A DNA stretch of 64,000 nucleotides from Rhodocyclaceae bacterium (lineage in GTDB: Bacteria > Pseudomonadota > Gammaproteobacteria > Burkholderiales > Rhodocyclaceae), in assembly GCA_003963315.1 (NCBI GenBank), contig RXJP01000016.1:62001-126000 (forward strand). The letters run 5' to 3'. Shown here piece by piece: positions 18,210-28,224 of this stretch. A program made the position numbers and the translations under genes. The notes under the pieces were generated by a model. That model saw only the letters and a list, made by a program, of their open reading frames with translations, made no database searches and was not told where the DNA came from. Numbering within the stretch: position 1 is the first letter of the stretch; each line of letters begins with the position of its first letter.

Positions 18210-18989
18210 CTACTGGCCCACGTTCACCTCTACCGGATTATCCGGATTCTGGGATTCAATCGTGATGGCGACACGGCGATTGCGCTGGCGTCCATCGGGG
18301 GTCGCGTTGTCCGCCACCGGACGCTGGTCGGCATAACCCGTGGCCGTCAGGCGGCGCGGATCGACGCCGTTATCGATGAACAACCGTACCACGCTGGAGG
18401 CCCGTACGCCGGAAAGCTCCCAGTTCGAGGGGAACTGGGGCGTACTGATGGGGGTATTGTCGGTATGCCCCTCCACTGTGATGGGGAAGGTGGACGGCGC
18501 AATGATCTGGGCGACTGCCGTCAGCGCCTTGACCGCCACCAGATCAAGGCGGGCATCCCCCGGTGCGAATAGCACGCTGGCGTTGATTTCCACCGTGATG
18601 CCCCGCGCGCCCTCCGTGACCCTCACTTTGCCTTCCTGAACCAGGGGGGCCAAGGCGGTGTTGATTTCCTTGGCCATGGTGCGCACTTTTTCCCGATTCA
18701 CGCGGGTGGTCTCGTCGGTCTTTAGCCCTGGCTGCTGGCGCCGCAACGGAATCGCCAAGGGCATCGGCGCATCAGGATTGATGGCGACCTGGGCGCCGCC
18801 CGTGGTGCCGGGGATACTGCGGAAGGCCGAATTGATGGCGTCGGACAAGACCCGGTATTTCCCCTCGTTCACCGATGAGATGGCGTACATCACCACGAAA
18901 AAGGCGAACAGCAGGGTAATGAAGTCGGCATAGGACACCAGCCAACGTTCGTGGTTCTCGTGTTCTTCCTCTTGTTTGCGCCGGGCCAT
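18210..18989 (-). CDS. motD: Flagellar motor stator protein MotD (MotB family, OmpA-like domain)
   Basis: RWLVSYADFITLLFAFFVVMYAISSVNEGKYRVLSDAI; C-term VEGHTDNTPI...NWELSGVRAS. Confidence 0.93.
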   Translation of the reverse strand: MARRKQEEEHENHERWLVSYADFITLLFAFFVVMYAISSVNEGKYRVLSDAINSAFRSIPGTTGGAQVAINPDAPMPLAIPLRRQQPGLKTDETTRVNREKVRTMAKEINTALAPLVQEGKVRVTEGARGITVEINASVLFAPGDARLDLVAVKALTAVAQIIAPSTFPITVEGHTDNTPISTPQFPSNWELSGVRASSVVRLFIDNGVDPRRLTATGYADQRPVADNATPDGRQRNRRVAITIESQNPDNPVEVNVGQ

Positions 18990-18995
18990 GGTCGG

Positions 18996-19736
18996 TCAGA
19001 CGATATAACCTTGCAAACGGCTTTCGATAATGCGGGGATTGTCGCCGTTGGCGATGCCCACCAGGCCGTCCACATACATTTCCTTGATGGCGACCGTCCG
19101 GGCGATATTCGACATCAGCTTCTTCGCCATGGGCAGGAAGATCAGGTTGGCGGCACCGACACCGTAGATGGTAGCAACGAAAGCCACGGCGATGCCGGCG
19201 CCCAGCTTGGACGGATCGGACAGGTTTTCCATGACATGGATCAGGCCCATCACGGCCCCCAGGATGCCGATGGTAGGCGAGTAGCCGCCGGCCGATTCCC
19301 ATATCTTGGCCGCCTGCTTCATTTCAGACTCATAGGTGGAAATTTCCACTTCCATGACTTCGCGCAGGCGCTCCGGTTCAGCGCCATCTACCAGGAGCTG
19401 GAGCCCCTTGCTCAAGAAAGGGTCGTCCAGGCTTTCCGTCTGCGCCTCCAGGGAAAGCAAGCCCTCCTTGCGGGCCAGGTGGCTCCAGTGGGCCAATTGC
19501 TCAATCAGGCCAAGGGGATCCAGTATCGGCGGACGGAACACCCAGGATGCCATTTTCATGCCCTTCTGCACGGTGCGCAGGGGACTTTGCAACAGCACGG
19601 CCCCCAGGGTACCGCCGATGACGATGAGGAATGCGGTAGGCTGAACCAGGGAATCCACATGCCCGCCTTCCAGCAACTGGCCGCCGATAATGGCAACCAC
19701 GCTGAGCACCAGGCCGAATATGCTGACGAGATCCAT
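18996..19736 (-). CDS. motC: Flagellar motor stator protein MotC (MotA family)
   Basis: MDLVSIFGLVLSVVAIIGGQLLEGG; GGYSPTIGILGAVMGLIHVMENL. Confidence 0.93.
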   Translation of the reverse strand: MDLVSIFGLVLSVVAIIGGQLLEGGHVDSLVQPTAFLIVIGGTLGAVLLQSPLRTVQKGMKMASWVFRPPILDPLGLIEQLAHWSHLARKEGLLSLEAQTESLDDPFLSKGLQLLVDGAEPERLREVMEVEISTYESEMKQAAKIWESAGGYSPTIGILGAVMGLIHVMENLSDPSKLGAGIAVAFVATIYGVGAANLIFLPMAKKLMSNIARTVAIKEMYVDGLVGIANGDNPRIIESRLQGYIV

Positions 19737-19748
19737 AGGCTCCTTTCC

Positions 19749-20522
19749 TTAGGCGGCTTTGGGCTTGCGCCCGCGCCGGGCTTTTGCCAGGGGCTTGTCC
19801 TGCTGCCCACCCACGCCGACGATGGTGGCCCGCAAGCGGGCGACAGCCTGACTGTGCAACTGACAGACGCGGGATTCGGTAACACCCATCACTTCACCAA
19901 TTTCCCGCAGGTTCAGGTCCTGCTCGTAGTAAAGCGCCATCATCAACTTCTCGCGTTCGGGCAAGGCCGCGATGGCTTGCACCAGCGCCGCCTTCATCCC
20001 CGCATCTTCCAATACCGCCAGGGGGTCCGGATTGGCGCTGGACAGGCTGCGATCCAGGTAGTCGTCCCCGTCCTCGCCGGAAAGGTCTTCCAGGTAAACC
20101 AGTTGGTGGCCCCGGGCCTCCAGCAACAATTTCTGGTATTCGTCCAGGCTCATGCCCAGGCAGGAAGACAGCTCGGTTTCCGAAGGCTGCCGTCCGTGTT
20201 CGTGCTCGAGCTTCTGGATCGCCGCCTCGACCCGGCGCATCTCCCGTCGCACGCCCCGCGGCAGCCAATCGTTTTCCCGCAGGCCATCGAGCATGGCGCC
20301 TCGAATCCGCTGCACGGCATAGGTTTCGAATTGGGCACCCAAGCCTTCTTCATAACGGCCCATGGCATCCAACAGCCCCAGCATGCCGTTCTGGATCAGG
20401 TCGTCCACCTGCACACTGGCCGGCAGCTTCGCCATCAGATGGAAGGCGATGCGTTTCACCAGGGGGGCATATTGAGTTACGAGCTGACTGCGGTCCAGCG
20501 CGCCTTGGGCGGTATACATCAA
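19749..20522 (-). CDS. fliA: RNA polymerase sigma factor FliA (sigma28)
   Basis: YAPLVKRIAFHLMAKLPASVQVDDLIQNGMLGLLDAM; region 4 LNLREIGEVMGVTESRVCQLHSQAVARLR. Confidence 0.98.
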   Translation of the reverse strand: MMYTAQGALDRSQLVTQYAPLVKRIAFHLMAKLPASVQVDDLIQNGMLGLLDAMGRYEEGLGAQFETYAVQRIRGAMLDGLRENDWLPRGVRREMRRVEAAIQKLEHEHGRQPSETELSSCLGMSLDEYQKLLLEARGHQLVYLEDLSGEDGDDYLDRSLSSANPDPLAVLEDAGMKAALVQAIAALPEREKLMMALYYEQDLNLREIGEVMGVTESRVCQLHSQAVARLRATIVGVGGQQDKPLAKARRGRKPKAA

Positions 20523-20560
20523 TCAGATGGTTGAGCTGTGAGTACGGGGATTCCGCTTGA

Positions 20561-21379
20561 CTATACCACCGATTCAAACAGTCCCGAGGCGCCGAAAAGC
20601 GCCCGCAGCGCGACCACATTGCTTCGTCCCCCGGGGCCTGTTTTGGCGCCGGGCAAACGGGACAGCAACCCTTGCACCAAATCGTCCACCTGACTGGAAG
20701 ACAGGGTGGCGAGATGGGACAACTCCACAGACAGATGCTTGCGGGCGGTGGACCTCAGGTTATCCAGCGCGGTACGAACGTCCTCGGCGTTTGGGGCCGG
20801 GTCCACCAGGACGACTTGAAAGTCATTGCGCCCTGCGAACAGATGTTGCCGTTTCAGCAAGGCATAAGTATCGGTGACGCTGCGACCACCGCTACCCAAC
20901 ACAACGGCGAGATGCAGGGCAGCGGCAGCCAATGGGGAAATATCCCCCTGACGACAAACGCCATCCACCAGGACGTAGCCGGCGTCGTTGCCCGCTTCCG
21001 CCAGACAGGCGGCCATGCGCTCGGCGATATCCACTTCGCCATGGGCGAACTCCCGCGCCGCCCGGGCAGCAGGAATCACGGTGATGCCCGGCGCCGCCTG
21101 GATACGGATGTCGGCCAGGGTGCAGTCGCCGACGAAGACATCGAAAAGGTCAAGGCGCGGCGTCTGCCCGGTGATGGCAGTCACGCTACCCGGCCCGGCA
21201 TGTTCGTCCACGATCACCACCCGCCGTCCCTCGCTCGCCAGGGTGCTGGCGGTGCGGGCCAGGCGCATGGCCCAGGCGGCATCGCGACGGGCCTGGACGA
21301 AGGCCACGCTGCAGGCGCCACGGTTGCCGAACAGGCGGCGCAATCCGGCCGCTTGGTCGATCACGCCCAATTCAGCCAA
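20561..21379 (-). CDS. flhG: FlhG/FleN-like MinD-family protein lacking a canonical Walker A motif
   Basis: Position after flhF; N-terminal DQAAGLRRL; deviant-ATPase fold sequence VVIVDEHAGPGSVTAITG but no GKGGVGKT. Confidence 0.82.
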   Translation of the reverse strand: MAELGVIDQAAGLRRLFGNRGACSVAFVQARRDAAWAMRLARTASTLASEGRRVVIVDEHAGPGSVTAITGQTPRLDLFDVFVGDCTLADIRIQAAPGITVIPAARAAREFAHGEVDIAERMAACLAEAGNDAGYVLVDGVCRQGDISPLAAAALHLAVVLGSGGRSVTDTYALLKRQHLFAGRNDFQVVLVDPAPNAEDVRTALDNLRSTARKHLSVELSHLATLSSSQVDDLVQGLLSRLPGAKTGPGGRSNVVALRALFGASGLFESVV

Positions 21380-22880
21380 GATGCGAACCCTTGACGCCCT
21401 TGGTCGGCATCACGCCGGGGCCGCCCTGCCGGGACAGGACCATGCCGACTTCGTTTTCCCGCAGGCGATGGGGGGACCCGGCAATCGGCTGCTTGAAGGC
21501 ACGATGCAGCAGGTAGTTGCGATTGGGCAGATGCATGTCTTCCGGCACCCGCTGGCCATTGGCGAGATAGGTCAACAGCAGGCCATGGCGCACGATGGCA
21601 TCCACTGCCGGGGCGAGGGCTACGGTCTCGTCGGTCTTGGTGATGATGCAACCCGCCAGATCCTCGCCGGCGTAGGCGCGGATCACATCGTCCAAGGTGT
21701 CGCCGCGGCTGCCGGCGTTGAGCAGCAGGAGTCGATTCACTTCCCCGGCCCGCATCAACATGGCGGCCTGCTCCGCCACCATGCGGTCGCGCTGGCTCAT
21801 GCCGACAGTGTCGATCAACACCATGTGCTTGTCCTTGAGGTCGGCCAGCGTATGACGCAGGTCGTCGCCATCGCGCACCACATGCACCGGCACGCCGAGG
21901 ATGCGACCATAGATGCGCAGTTGCTCATGGGCGCCGATACGGTAGCTGTCCGTGGTGAGCAGCGCCACCTTGTCGGCGCCGTAACGCACGACACAGCGGG
22001 CCGCCAGCTTGGCGGTGGTGGTGGTCTTGCCCACGCCGGTGGGGCCCACCAGGGCATAGACGCCGCCGCGATCGATCAGGTCGCCTTCGTTGCCCAAGGT
22101 GCGCAGGCGGCGATTCAGGGCGGCCATGAGGGATTTGCGCCCCTCTTCCAAGCCGATGTCCGCAGGCAACTCGGAGGTCATGCGCCGGGCCAACTGACCC
22201 GAGAAGCCGGCTTCCAGCATTTCCGACAACAACAGGGCGCGCACCGGTGCGCTCTTGGACATTTCGCCCCAGGCGAAGCCCGCCAACTGCTGTTCCAACA
22301 TGCCCTTGATGGCCTGCATCTCCACCAGCAGCTCATTAACGCGGCCATCATTCCCCGGCTTCGCGGCAACGCGCTCCCCTTCTTCGAGGGAGGACTTGAG
22401 CGTAGCGGCCACCTGGGCAGGGCTGGGAATGGCATCCGCCGCTTGGCGCATCTTGGGCGGCAAGGGACGCAAGCCGGCGGCCCCGCCCGCTCCAGTCCCC
22501 TGGGCCTTGTCCTGGGCATTCCTGGCCGCTTCAACGGCGGGCTGCCAGGGCTTGAATGCCGGCTGCTTGCGGGCCTGGGCGGACAGACTGACCGTGTAGT
22601 CGTCCGCGCCCGCAGCCGCACCGGCCAGCGGCGCCGACGCAAAAGGGGACCGGGGCGGTGACGCCGGCCGGGGGGCGCCGTTGGCCACCGCCGCCGAGAC
22701 CGCGGTATCCACATTGGCCTGGCGCGACAGCGCCTCCAGACTGTCGGCGGACATGGCGGTGATTTCCACGCCGCCTTCCACTGCTCGGTTGGAAACGACA
22801 ATGGCATCAGGCCCCAGCTCTTCCTTCACCCGGCGCAGGCATTCCCGCGCGGTCTCGGCATAGAAGCGTTTGACTGTCAT
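21372..22880 (-). CDS. flhF: Flagellar GTPase FlhF (SRP-type)
   Basis: MTVKRFYAETARECLRRVKEELGPDAIVVSNR; YALVGPTGVGKTTTTAKLAAR. Confidence 0.98.
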   Translation of the reverse strand: MTVKRFYAETARECLRRVKEELGPDAIVVSNRAVEGGVEITAMSADSLEALSRQANVDTAVSAAVANGAPRPASPPRSPFASAPLAGAAAGADDYTVSLSAQARKQPAFKPWQPAVEAARNAQDKAQGTGAGGAAGLRPLPPKMRQAADAIPSPAQVAATLKSSLEEGERVAAKPGNDGRVNELLVEMQAIKGMLEQQLAGFAWGEMSKSAPVRALLLSEMLEAGFSGQLARRMTSELPADIGLEEGRKSLMAALNRRLRTLGNEGDLIDRGGVYALVGPTGVGKTTTTAKLAARCVVRYGADKVALLTTDSYRIGAHEQLRIYGRILGVPVHVVRDGDDLRHTLADLKDKHMVLIDTVGMSQRDRMVAEQAAMLMRAGEVNRLLLLNAGSRGDTLDDVIRAYAGEDLAGCIITKTDETVALAPAVDAIVRHGLLLTYLANGQRVPEDMHLPNRNYLLHRAFKQPIAGSPHRLRENEVGMVLSRQGGPGVMPTKGVKGSHLG

Positions 22881-24976
22881 TTGTTGGCTCCAATAATCGT
22901 CGTCACCTTGATGGTGCGGGAATCAGGCACTTCGCCATTGGCGATGACCTTGAGTTGGGGAACTGCACGGCGCAGGAATCGGGACAGCAGCCAGCGCAGG
23001 GAACCCGGCACCAGCAGCACCGGGGGCAAGCCCAGGTCTTCCTGGCGTTGGGCGGAAGCCGCGGTTTCGCGCAGCAGGGTATCGGCCAGCCCCGGCTCGA
23101 TGGCGCTGGCATCGCCGCCGGCACCCAGCGCCTGGGACAGGATGCGTTCCAGCCCCGGCTCCAGGGCCATGACCTGGAGCTCGCTGTTGCCCGGGAAAAT
23201 CTGCTGCACGATGGCCCGGCCCAGGGCGATGCGTACCAGGGCGGTGAGTTCCATGGGGTCCTGGATGCGGGTAGTGTGTTCGGCCAGGGTTTCGACGATG
23301 GTGCGCATGTCGCGGATGGGCACCCCCTCCTCCAGCAGGTTCTGCAGCACCCGCTGCACCACGGAGAGGGACACCTGTTTCGGCACCAGGTCTTCCACCA
23401 GTTTGGGCGCGTCCTTGGCAATGTGGTCCAGCAGGGCCTGTGTTTCCTGCCGGCCCAGCAATTCGGCCGCATTGGACAGGATCAGATGGTTGAGATGGGT
23501 AGCCACCACCGTGCTCGGGTCCACCACGGTATAGCCCAACATGCCCGCCTGGTCCTTGAGATGGGGCTCGATCCAAACGGCGGGTAAATTGAAGGCCGGA
23601 TCGCGGGTTTCCAGTCCGGAAAGGGGGCCGCTCACCCGTCCCGGATTGATGGCCAGGAACATGCCGCTGTGGGCTTCCCCGGAGCCTATCTCCACGCCCT
23701 TCATGGTGATGCGGTAGCCGATGGGCTTGAGTTCCAGGTTGTCGCGGATGTGCACCGGCGCGGCCAGGAACCCCACTTCCTGGGCGAACTTCTTGCGCAG
23801 GCCGCGAATGCGTTTCAACAAATCGCCATCCTGGGCCTGATCCACCAAGGGGATCAACCGATAACCCACCTCCAGGCCCAGCACGTCCACCGGCGCCACA
23901 TCCGTCCAACTGGCTTCCAGGGATTCGGTCTTGGGTTCTTCTTTCTTTTCGGCTTCGGCTTCGGCGGCAGCGCTTTGCTCCGACTGTTCCTGCAACTTCC
24001 AATAGGCCAAGGCCCCCACCACCACGGCCAACAGCAGGAACACCAGATGGGGCATGCCGGGAATGATGCCGAGGATGCCGAGGATGGCGGCGGTGAGCAC
24101 CAGCACCGCCGGATTGCCGAAGATCTGGCCGATGAATTGTTGGCCGATATCGGTGTCGTCGTCGCCCACCCGGGTCACCACCAAACCCGCGGCGGTGGAA
24201 ATGATCAGCGCCGGCAACTGGGCCACCAAACCGTCGCCAATGGTGAGCAAGGTGTAGGTCTTCGCCGCCAGGGCGGCATCCATATCGTGCTGGATGACGC
24301 CGACAATGAGGCCGCCGATGACGTTGATGAACAGGATCAGGATGCCGGCCACGGCATCGCCACGGACGAATTTCGATGCACCGTCCATGGAACCGTAGAA
24401 GTCGGCCTCGGCCGCCACTTCCTTGCGTCGCTTGCGCGCGTCATCCTCGCCGATGAGGCCGGCGTTGAGATCGGCGTCGATGGCCATCTGCTTGCCGGGC
24501 ATGGCATCCAGGGTGAAGCGGGCGCCCACTTCAGCGATCCGCCCGGCGCCCTTGGTAATGACCACGAAATTGATCACCGTGAGGATGATGAACACCACGA
24601 TGCCCACGGTGTAGTTGCCCCCCACCAGGAAGTGGCCGAAGGCTTCGATCACTTTGCCCGCGGCGTCTGGGCCGGTATGGCCCTGGAGCAGGACGATACG
24701 GGTAGAGGCGACGTTGAGGGACAGACGCAGCAAGGTCGTCACCAGCAGCACGGTGGGGAACACGGAGAAATCCAGGGGCCTGACCGTGTACATCGCCACC
24801 AGCAGCACCATCACCGACAGGGCGATATTGAAGGTGAAGAACAAGTCCAAGGCGAAGGACGGCAGGGGCAACACCATCATGGACAACACCATGATGATCA
24901 AGGCCGGCGCCGCCAGGGCCTTCAGGTTGGCTTTGCCGAATATCTGGTTGAAGGCGAGGACCAGGGTCTGGTTCAT
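22877..24976 (-). CDS. flhA: Flagellar export apparatus protein FlhA
   Basis: FHIPEP-family sequence VLLVTTLLRLSLNVASTRIVLLQGHTG...RFTLDAMPGKQMAIDADLNAGLI. Confidence 0.99.
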   Translation of the reverse strand: MNQTLVLAFNQIFGKANLKALAAPALIIMVLSMMVLPLPSFALDLFFTFNIALSVMVLLVAMYTVRPLDFSVFPTVLLVTTLLRLSLNVASTRIVLLQGHTGPDAAGKVIEAFGHFLVGGNYTVGIVVFIILTVINFVVITKGAGRIAEVGARFTLDAMPGKQMAIDADLNAGLIGEDDARKRRKEVAAEADFYGSMDGASKFVRGDAVAGILILFINVIGGLIVGVIQHDMDAALAAKTYTLLTIGDGLVAQLPALIISTAAGLVVTRVGDDDTDIGQQFIGQIFGNPAVLVLTAAILGILGIIPGMPHLVFLLLAVVVGALAYWKLQEQSEQSAAAEAEAEKKEEPKTESLEASWTDVAPVDVLGLEVGYRLIPLVDQAQDGDLLKRIRGLRKKFAQEVGFLAAPVHIRDNLELKPIGYRITMKGVEIGSGEAHSGMFLAINPGRVSGPLSGLETRDPAFNLPAVWIEPHLKDQAGMLGYTVVDPSTVVATHLNHLILSNAAELLGRQETQALLDHIAKDAPKLVEDLVPKQVSLSVVQRVLQNLLEEGVPIRDMRTIVETLAEHTTRIQDPMELTALVRIALGRAIVQQIFPGNSELQVMALEPGLERILSQALGAGGDASAIEPGLADTLLRETAASAQRQEDLGLPPVLLVPGSLRWLLSRFLRRAVPQLKVIANGEVPDSRTIKVTTIIGANK

Positions 24977-26148
24977 GCGTCAGCCACTCCCGGGTCCAGA
25001 TCGGCGGGTACCGACAGCGCCTTGGGCATGACAGGAGCGATCAAGGTGCGGCCACCATCGGCGATGAACTGGTTGAGCTGGTACACATAGGCCATCACTT
25101 CCGCCACGGCGGTGTAAAGGGCCGAAGGAATCTGGTCGCCGATTTCGGTGTGGCGATACAGCGCCCGGGCCAAGGGAGGCGCTTCCAGCACCGGCACATT
25201 GGCTTCCGCGGCCAACTCGCGGATTTTCAGCGCCACGGCGTTCACGCCCTTGGCCACGACTACCGGCGCGCCCATGGCGCCGCTGTCGTATTTCAAGGCC
25301 ACGGAGAAGTGGGTCGGGTTGGTCACCACCACGTCGGCCTTGGGTACTTCGGCCATCATCCGGTTGCGGGCCATCTCCCGCTGCTGGGCGCGGATCTTGG
25401 CCTTGAGGTGGGGATCGCCTTCCTGCTCCTTGTGCTCCTGCTTCAGCTCTTCCTTGGTCATGCGCAGCCGAGAATAGTATTGCCAGAGCTGGAAGGGCAC
25501 ATCCAGGGCGACGATCAATGCCACCCCCACCAACAACACCATGCCGGCCTTGAACAGGATGTGGAAAAAGGAATTGATACCTTCGTCCACCGGCTGGCCC
25601 AGGAGGGAAAACAGACTCTCGCCATCGTGACGGATCATCCACCACACCACGCCGCCGATAAGCAGGGACTTGAGGATGGCCTTCACCAGTTCGCCCAAGC
25701 CGTGCATGGAAACCACCCGCTTCATGCCCGACACCGGATCGATACGGCTGAAATTCAGGGCCAGGGCCTTGGGGGAGAACACCAGGCCGCCGATCATGGC
25801 CGGTGCCAGAATCGCCCCGACGATGGAAAGCAGAAAAATCGGCGCCGCCAGCAAGAGGGCTTCGCCACTCAAGGTCACCACGCTGAGCTGCATGGCCTTG
25901 CTGCTGAAAGCGGCCTCCCGGTCGAAGGTCAAGCCGTGGCGCATGATGGTTTCGGCGTGCTTGCCTATCCAGTCGGACATGGTCCACATGCCGCCCACGG
26001 TAGCCAGCAGGACCATGAACGCCAGCAGCTCGCGGGACTGGGGGACCTGTCCCTCCTCGCGAGCTTGCTCCAGCCGTCGACTTGACGCTGGTTCCGTACG
26101 TTCGAGATCGCTGTCTTCAGCCATAGACCCACTTTTCCATGCCGGCAA
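24973..26148 (-). CDS. flhB: Flagellar export apparatus protein FlhB
   Basis: ERTEPASSRRLEQAREEGQVPQSREL; autocleavage site VVTNPTHFSVAL. Confidence 0.99.
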   Translation of the reverse strand: MPAWKSGSMAEDSDLERTEPASSRRLEQAREEGQVPQSRELLAFMVLLATVGGMWTMSDWIGKHAETIMRHGLTFDREAAFSSKAMQLSVVTLSGEALLLAAPIFLLSIVGAILAPAMIGGLVFSPKALALNFSRIDPVSGMKRVVSMHGLGELVKAILKSLLIGGVVWWMIRHDGESLFSLLGQPVDEGINSFFHILFKAGMVLLVGVALIVALDVPFQLWQYYSRLRMTKEELKQEHKEQEGDPHLKAKIRAQQREMARNRMMAEVPKADVVVTNPTHFSVALKYDSGAMGAPVVVAKGVNAVALKIRELAAEANVPVLEAPPLARALYRHTEIGDQIPSALYTAVAEVMAYVYQLNQFIADGGRTLIAPVMPKALSVPADLDPGVADA

Positions 26149-26238
26149 TTATTGCCGCCGGGGTCCGCCGTTAACCTGAGGAATAGCCTCCGTTACCCGG
26201 GTCTATTCAAGCCGTTAACAATTGATGGAAAAAGAAAA

Positions 26239-26256
26239 GGCCCGCACAAGCGGGCC
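26239..26256 (-). terminator. Rho-independent terminator GGCCCGC-ACAA-GCGGGCC with T-rich tail on minus strand
   Basis: 7-bp perfect stem, TTTTCTTTTT tract in minus-strand sense, just downstream of 26281-26661 stop. Confidence 0.75.
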
Positions 26257-26280
26257 TTGGTGGCTGCATGCGGGACAACA

Positions 26281-26661
26281 TCAATTGCGGTGGCGTCGCT
26301 CCATGCGGGGATGATCCACCTTGCCATCGTGATTGAAGTCGTGCTGGCGATCGTGTTTTTCCCGGCGAATCGCCCGGCTCTCGCGGTTTTCCATGTGTTC
26401 CATGCGCATCCGTTCCCGCGGGGTGACCTTGCCGTCCGCCTTCATGCGGTCTTCGGCCCGGTCCATATGGGCTTCGCCCTTTTCCAGGCGATTGGCTTCC
26501 CGGGGCGTCAGGGCGCCGGAACGCTCGCCCTGGTCGATGCGGCGTTGCTGGTTGGCTTCACGGGCGTCAATGTTGGGCGTATTGGTGGATTGGGCGAATA
26601 CGGGCAGGGCCAGTGCGGAAACGGCAAGGGCCAGCGTCAGTCGGGCGTGCAGTGTCTTCAT
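26281..26661 (-). CDS. Secreted small basic protein with one EF-hand-like motif
   Basis: Signal peptide MKTLHARLTLALAVSALALPVFA; DFNHDGKVD calcium-loop-like motif; SD AGGAGATCATC. Confidence 0.8.
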   Translation of the reverse strand: MKTLHARLTLALAVSALALPVFAQSTNTPNIDAREANQQRRIDQGERSGALTPREANRLEKGEAHMDRAEDRMKADGKVTPRERMRMEHMENRESRAIRREKHDRQHDFNHDGKVDHPRMERRHRN

Positions 26662-26772
26662 GATGATCTCCTTGGCGGATGACATGGGCGATTCCCATGG
26701 CGCTATTAAGGCACAAGCGCACAGCCCCCGACATCGCGCTGTGTAAGGGGCCGTAAGCCGGCGGCGACTTAT

Positions 26773-28083
26773 TTACCGGACATTTACAGAACCGCCGACA
26801 GCGCCACCGTTGGCCTGCCGCATGGCATTGTCCAGTACCTCCTTGGCCGGTTTTTCATCCCGCCATAAAGCATCGGTTTCCTCGGTAAGAATGGTGCGCA
26901 GACGCTCCAGGCTGCCGCCGCTCTTGACCCGGGCCACTTTGGGATCGGACAAGCGCCGGGCAGCGGCATCCAGCAAGTCGGCGGGGCCACCTGACTCCTT
27001 GAGGGCCGCCACCGCCTGCGCCGTCATGGGCAGATAGCCCGTGGCGCGTACCCAGTCCCGCTGATTTTCAGGGCGCATCAGGAAGGCGACGAACTGGGCC
27101 ATGGCCTGGTACTCGGCCTTTTTGTAGCCCGCCAGGAACCACAGTCCGGCGCCGTCGGGCACCACATTGCGCGGCGTCACGCCATAGACGTCATCGTAAT
27201 AGGGCATGGCGGAAACCCCCACCGGCAGATGGCAGGCGACCGCTTCGGCATAGAGGCTGGATTCGCTGGTCAGCATGCCGCATTCGCCATTCAAGAAATG
27301 CTGATCGCCTTCGGCGCGGGGACCGTAGTAACGAAAGTAGAGACTCTTGTGCCAGCTCTCCAGCAAGGCCAGATGCTTGACGTTGATCAGGCTGTTGAGG
27401 ACCACGCGATTGGGGCGCTGGATCATGGGCTCGTTATGCTGGGCGGACACATTCTCTAATTGCGTCCAAGTGAACCGGGAGGTGGTAAACGGGCAATGGC
27501 TGTTGTTATCGAACAACTTGCCGGCGGCGTTCTGTACCTCCCACCAGGTCTTGGGCGGTTTTTCCGGATCAAGGCCGGCCTTGCGGAACAACTCCTTGTT
27601 CCAGAACAGCACCGGCAACGAAAGACCGATGGGCAGGGCCTGTAGCCGTCCGGCGCTGTCGTCCACCGCATCGGCCACCAAGGGATAGAACTGCTTGGCA
27701 TCCAGCTTGACGCCTCCGTCCGCCATCACCTGGTACAGGGGTCGGAAACGGGGCAGGGTCTCGAAGAAATTCAGGCTATCGTCGGTGTGCAGCACGGCCA
27801 TATGGGGCAGGCGGCGACGCTCCTCCGCCCCGGCAAGGCCACCTAAGCCCTGCAGGACCACCCTTACCTTACCTTTCTGGGTCTCGTTGAACTTGAGCGC
27901 CAGGGTGGCCAGGGTGTCCAGGGCCCGTCCCTCCAAACCGTGCCGCAGCAGGATTTCCTCGGCCTTTGGGGGCTCGGCGACCTGCTTTTCGGCAGCCTTC
28001 TTCGGCGGCGTCTTGGCGTCCGCCGGCAGATGAAGAAGGAGTGCCGCCAGCCCGGTAGCGGTGATCAACAACAGCTTTCGCAT
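26773..28083 (-). CDS. Extracellular solute-binding protein (ABC transporter sugar/glycerol-3-phosphate-binding-like)
   Basis: Signal peptide; LSLPVLFWNKELFRKAGLDPEKPPKTWWEVQNAAGKL; MRPENQRDWVRATGYLPMTAQA. Confidence 0.85.
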   Translation of the reverse strand: MRKLLLITATGLAALLLHLPADAKTPPKKAAEKQVAEPPKAEEILLRHGLEGRALDTLATLALKFNETQKGKVRVVLQGLGGLAGAEERRRLPHMAVLHTDDSLNFFETLPRFRPLYQVMADGGVKLDAKQFYPLVADAVDDSAGRLQALPIGLSLPVLFWNKELFRKAGLDPEKPPKTWWEVQNAAGKLFDNNSHCPFTTSRFTWTQLENVSAQHNEPMIQRPNRVVLNSLINVKHLALLESWHKSLYFRYYGPRAEGDQHFLNGECGMLTSESSLYAEAVACHLPVGVSAMPYYDDVYGVTPRNVVPDGAGLWFLAGYKKAEYQAMAQFVAFLMRPENQRDWVRATGYLPMTAQAVAALKESGGPADLLDAAARRLSDPKVARVKSGGSLERLRTILTEETDALWRDEKPAKEVLDNAMRQANGGAVGGSVNVR

Positions 28084-28224
28084 AACGACTTCCTGTTCGG
28101 ATCCATCGAAAAGGGCGCAAGTTTAACGGAGCACCCGATAGCCAGGGCATCCTCTCCCTACTCGCCATTGCGGCCCTGGGTAAAGTCGTCTAGGCTTCGG
28201 CCAGTTCATTTACGCCCACCCTCC

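Noticed and set aside
23669-25090. 473-aa plus-strand ORF opposite flhA
   Set aside because: H/Q/D-rich antisense translation of a conserved gene; not credible.
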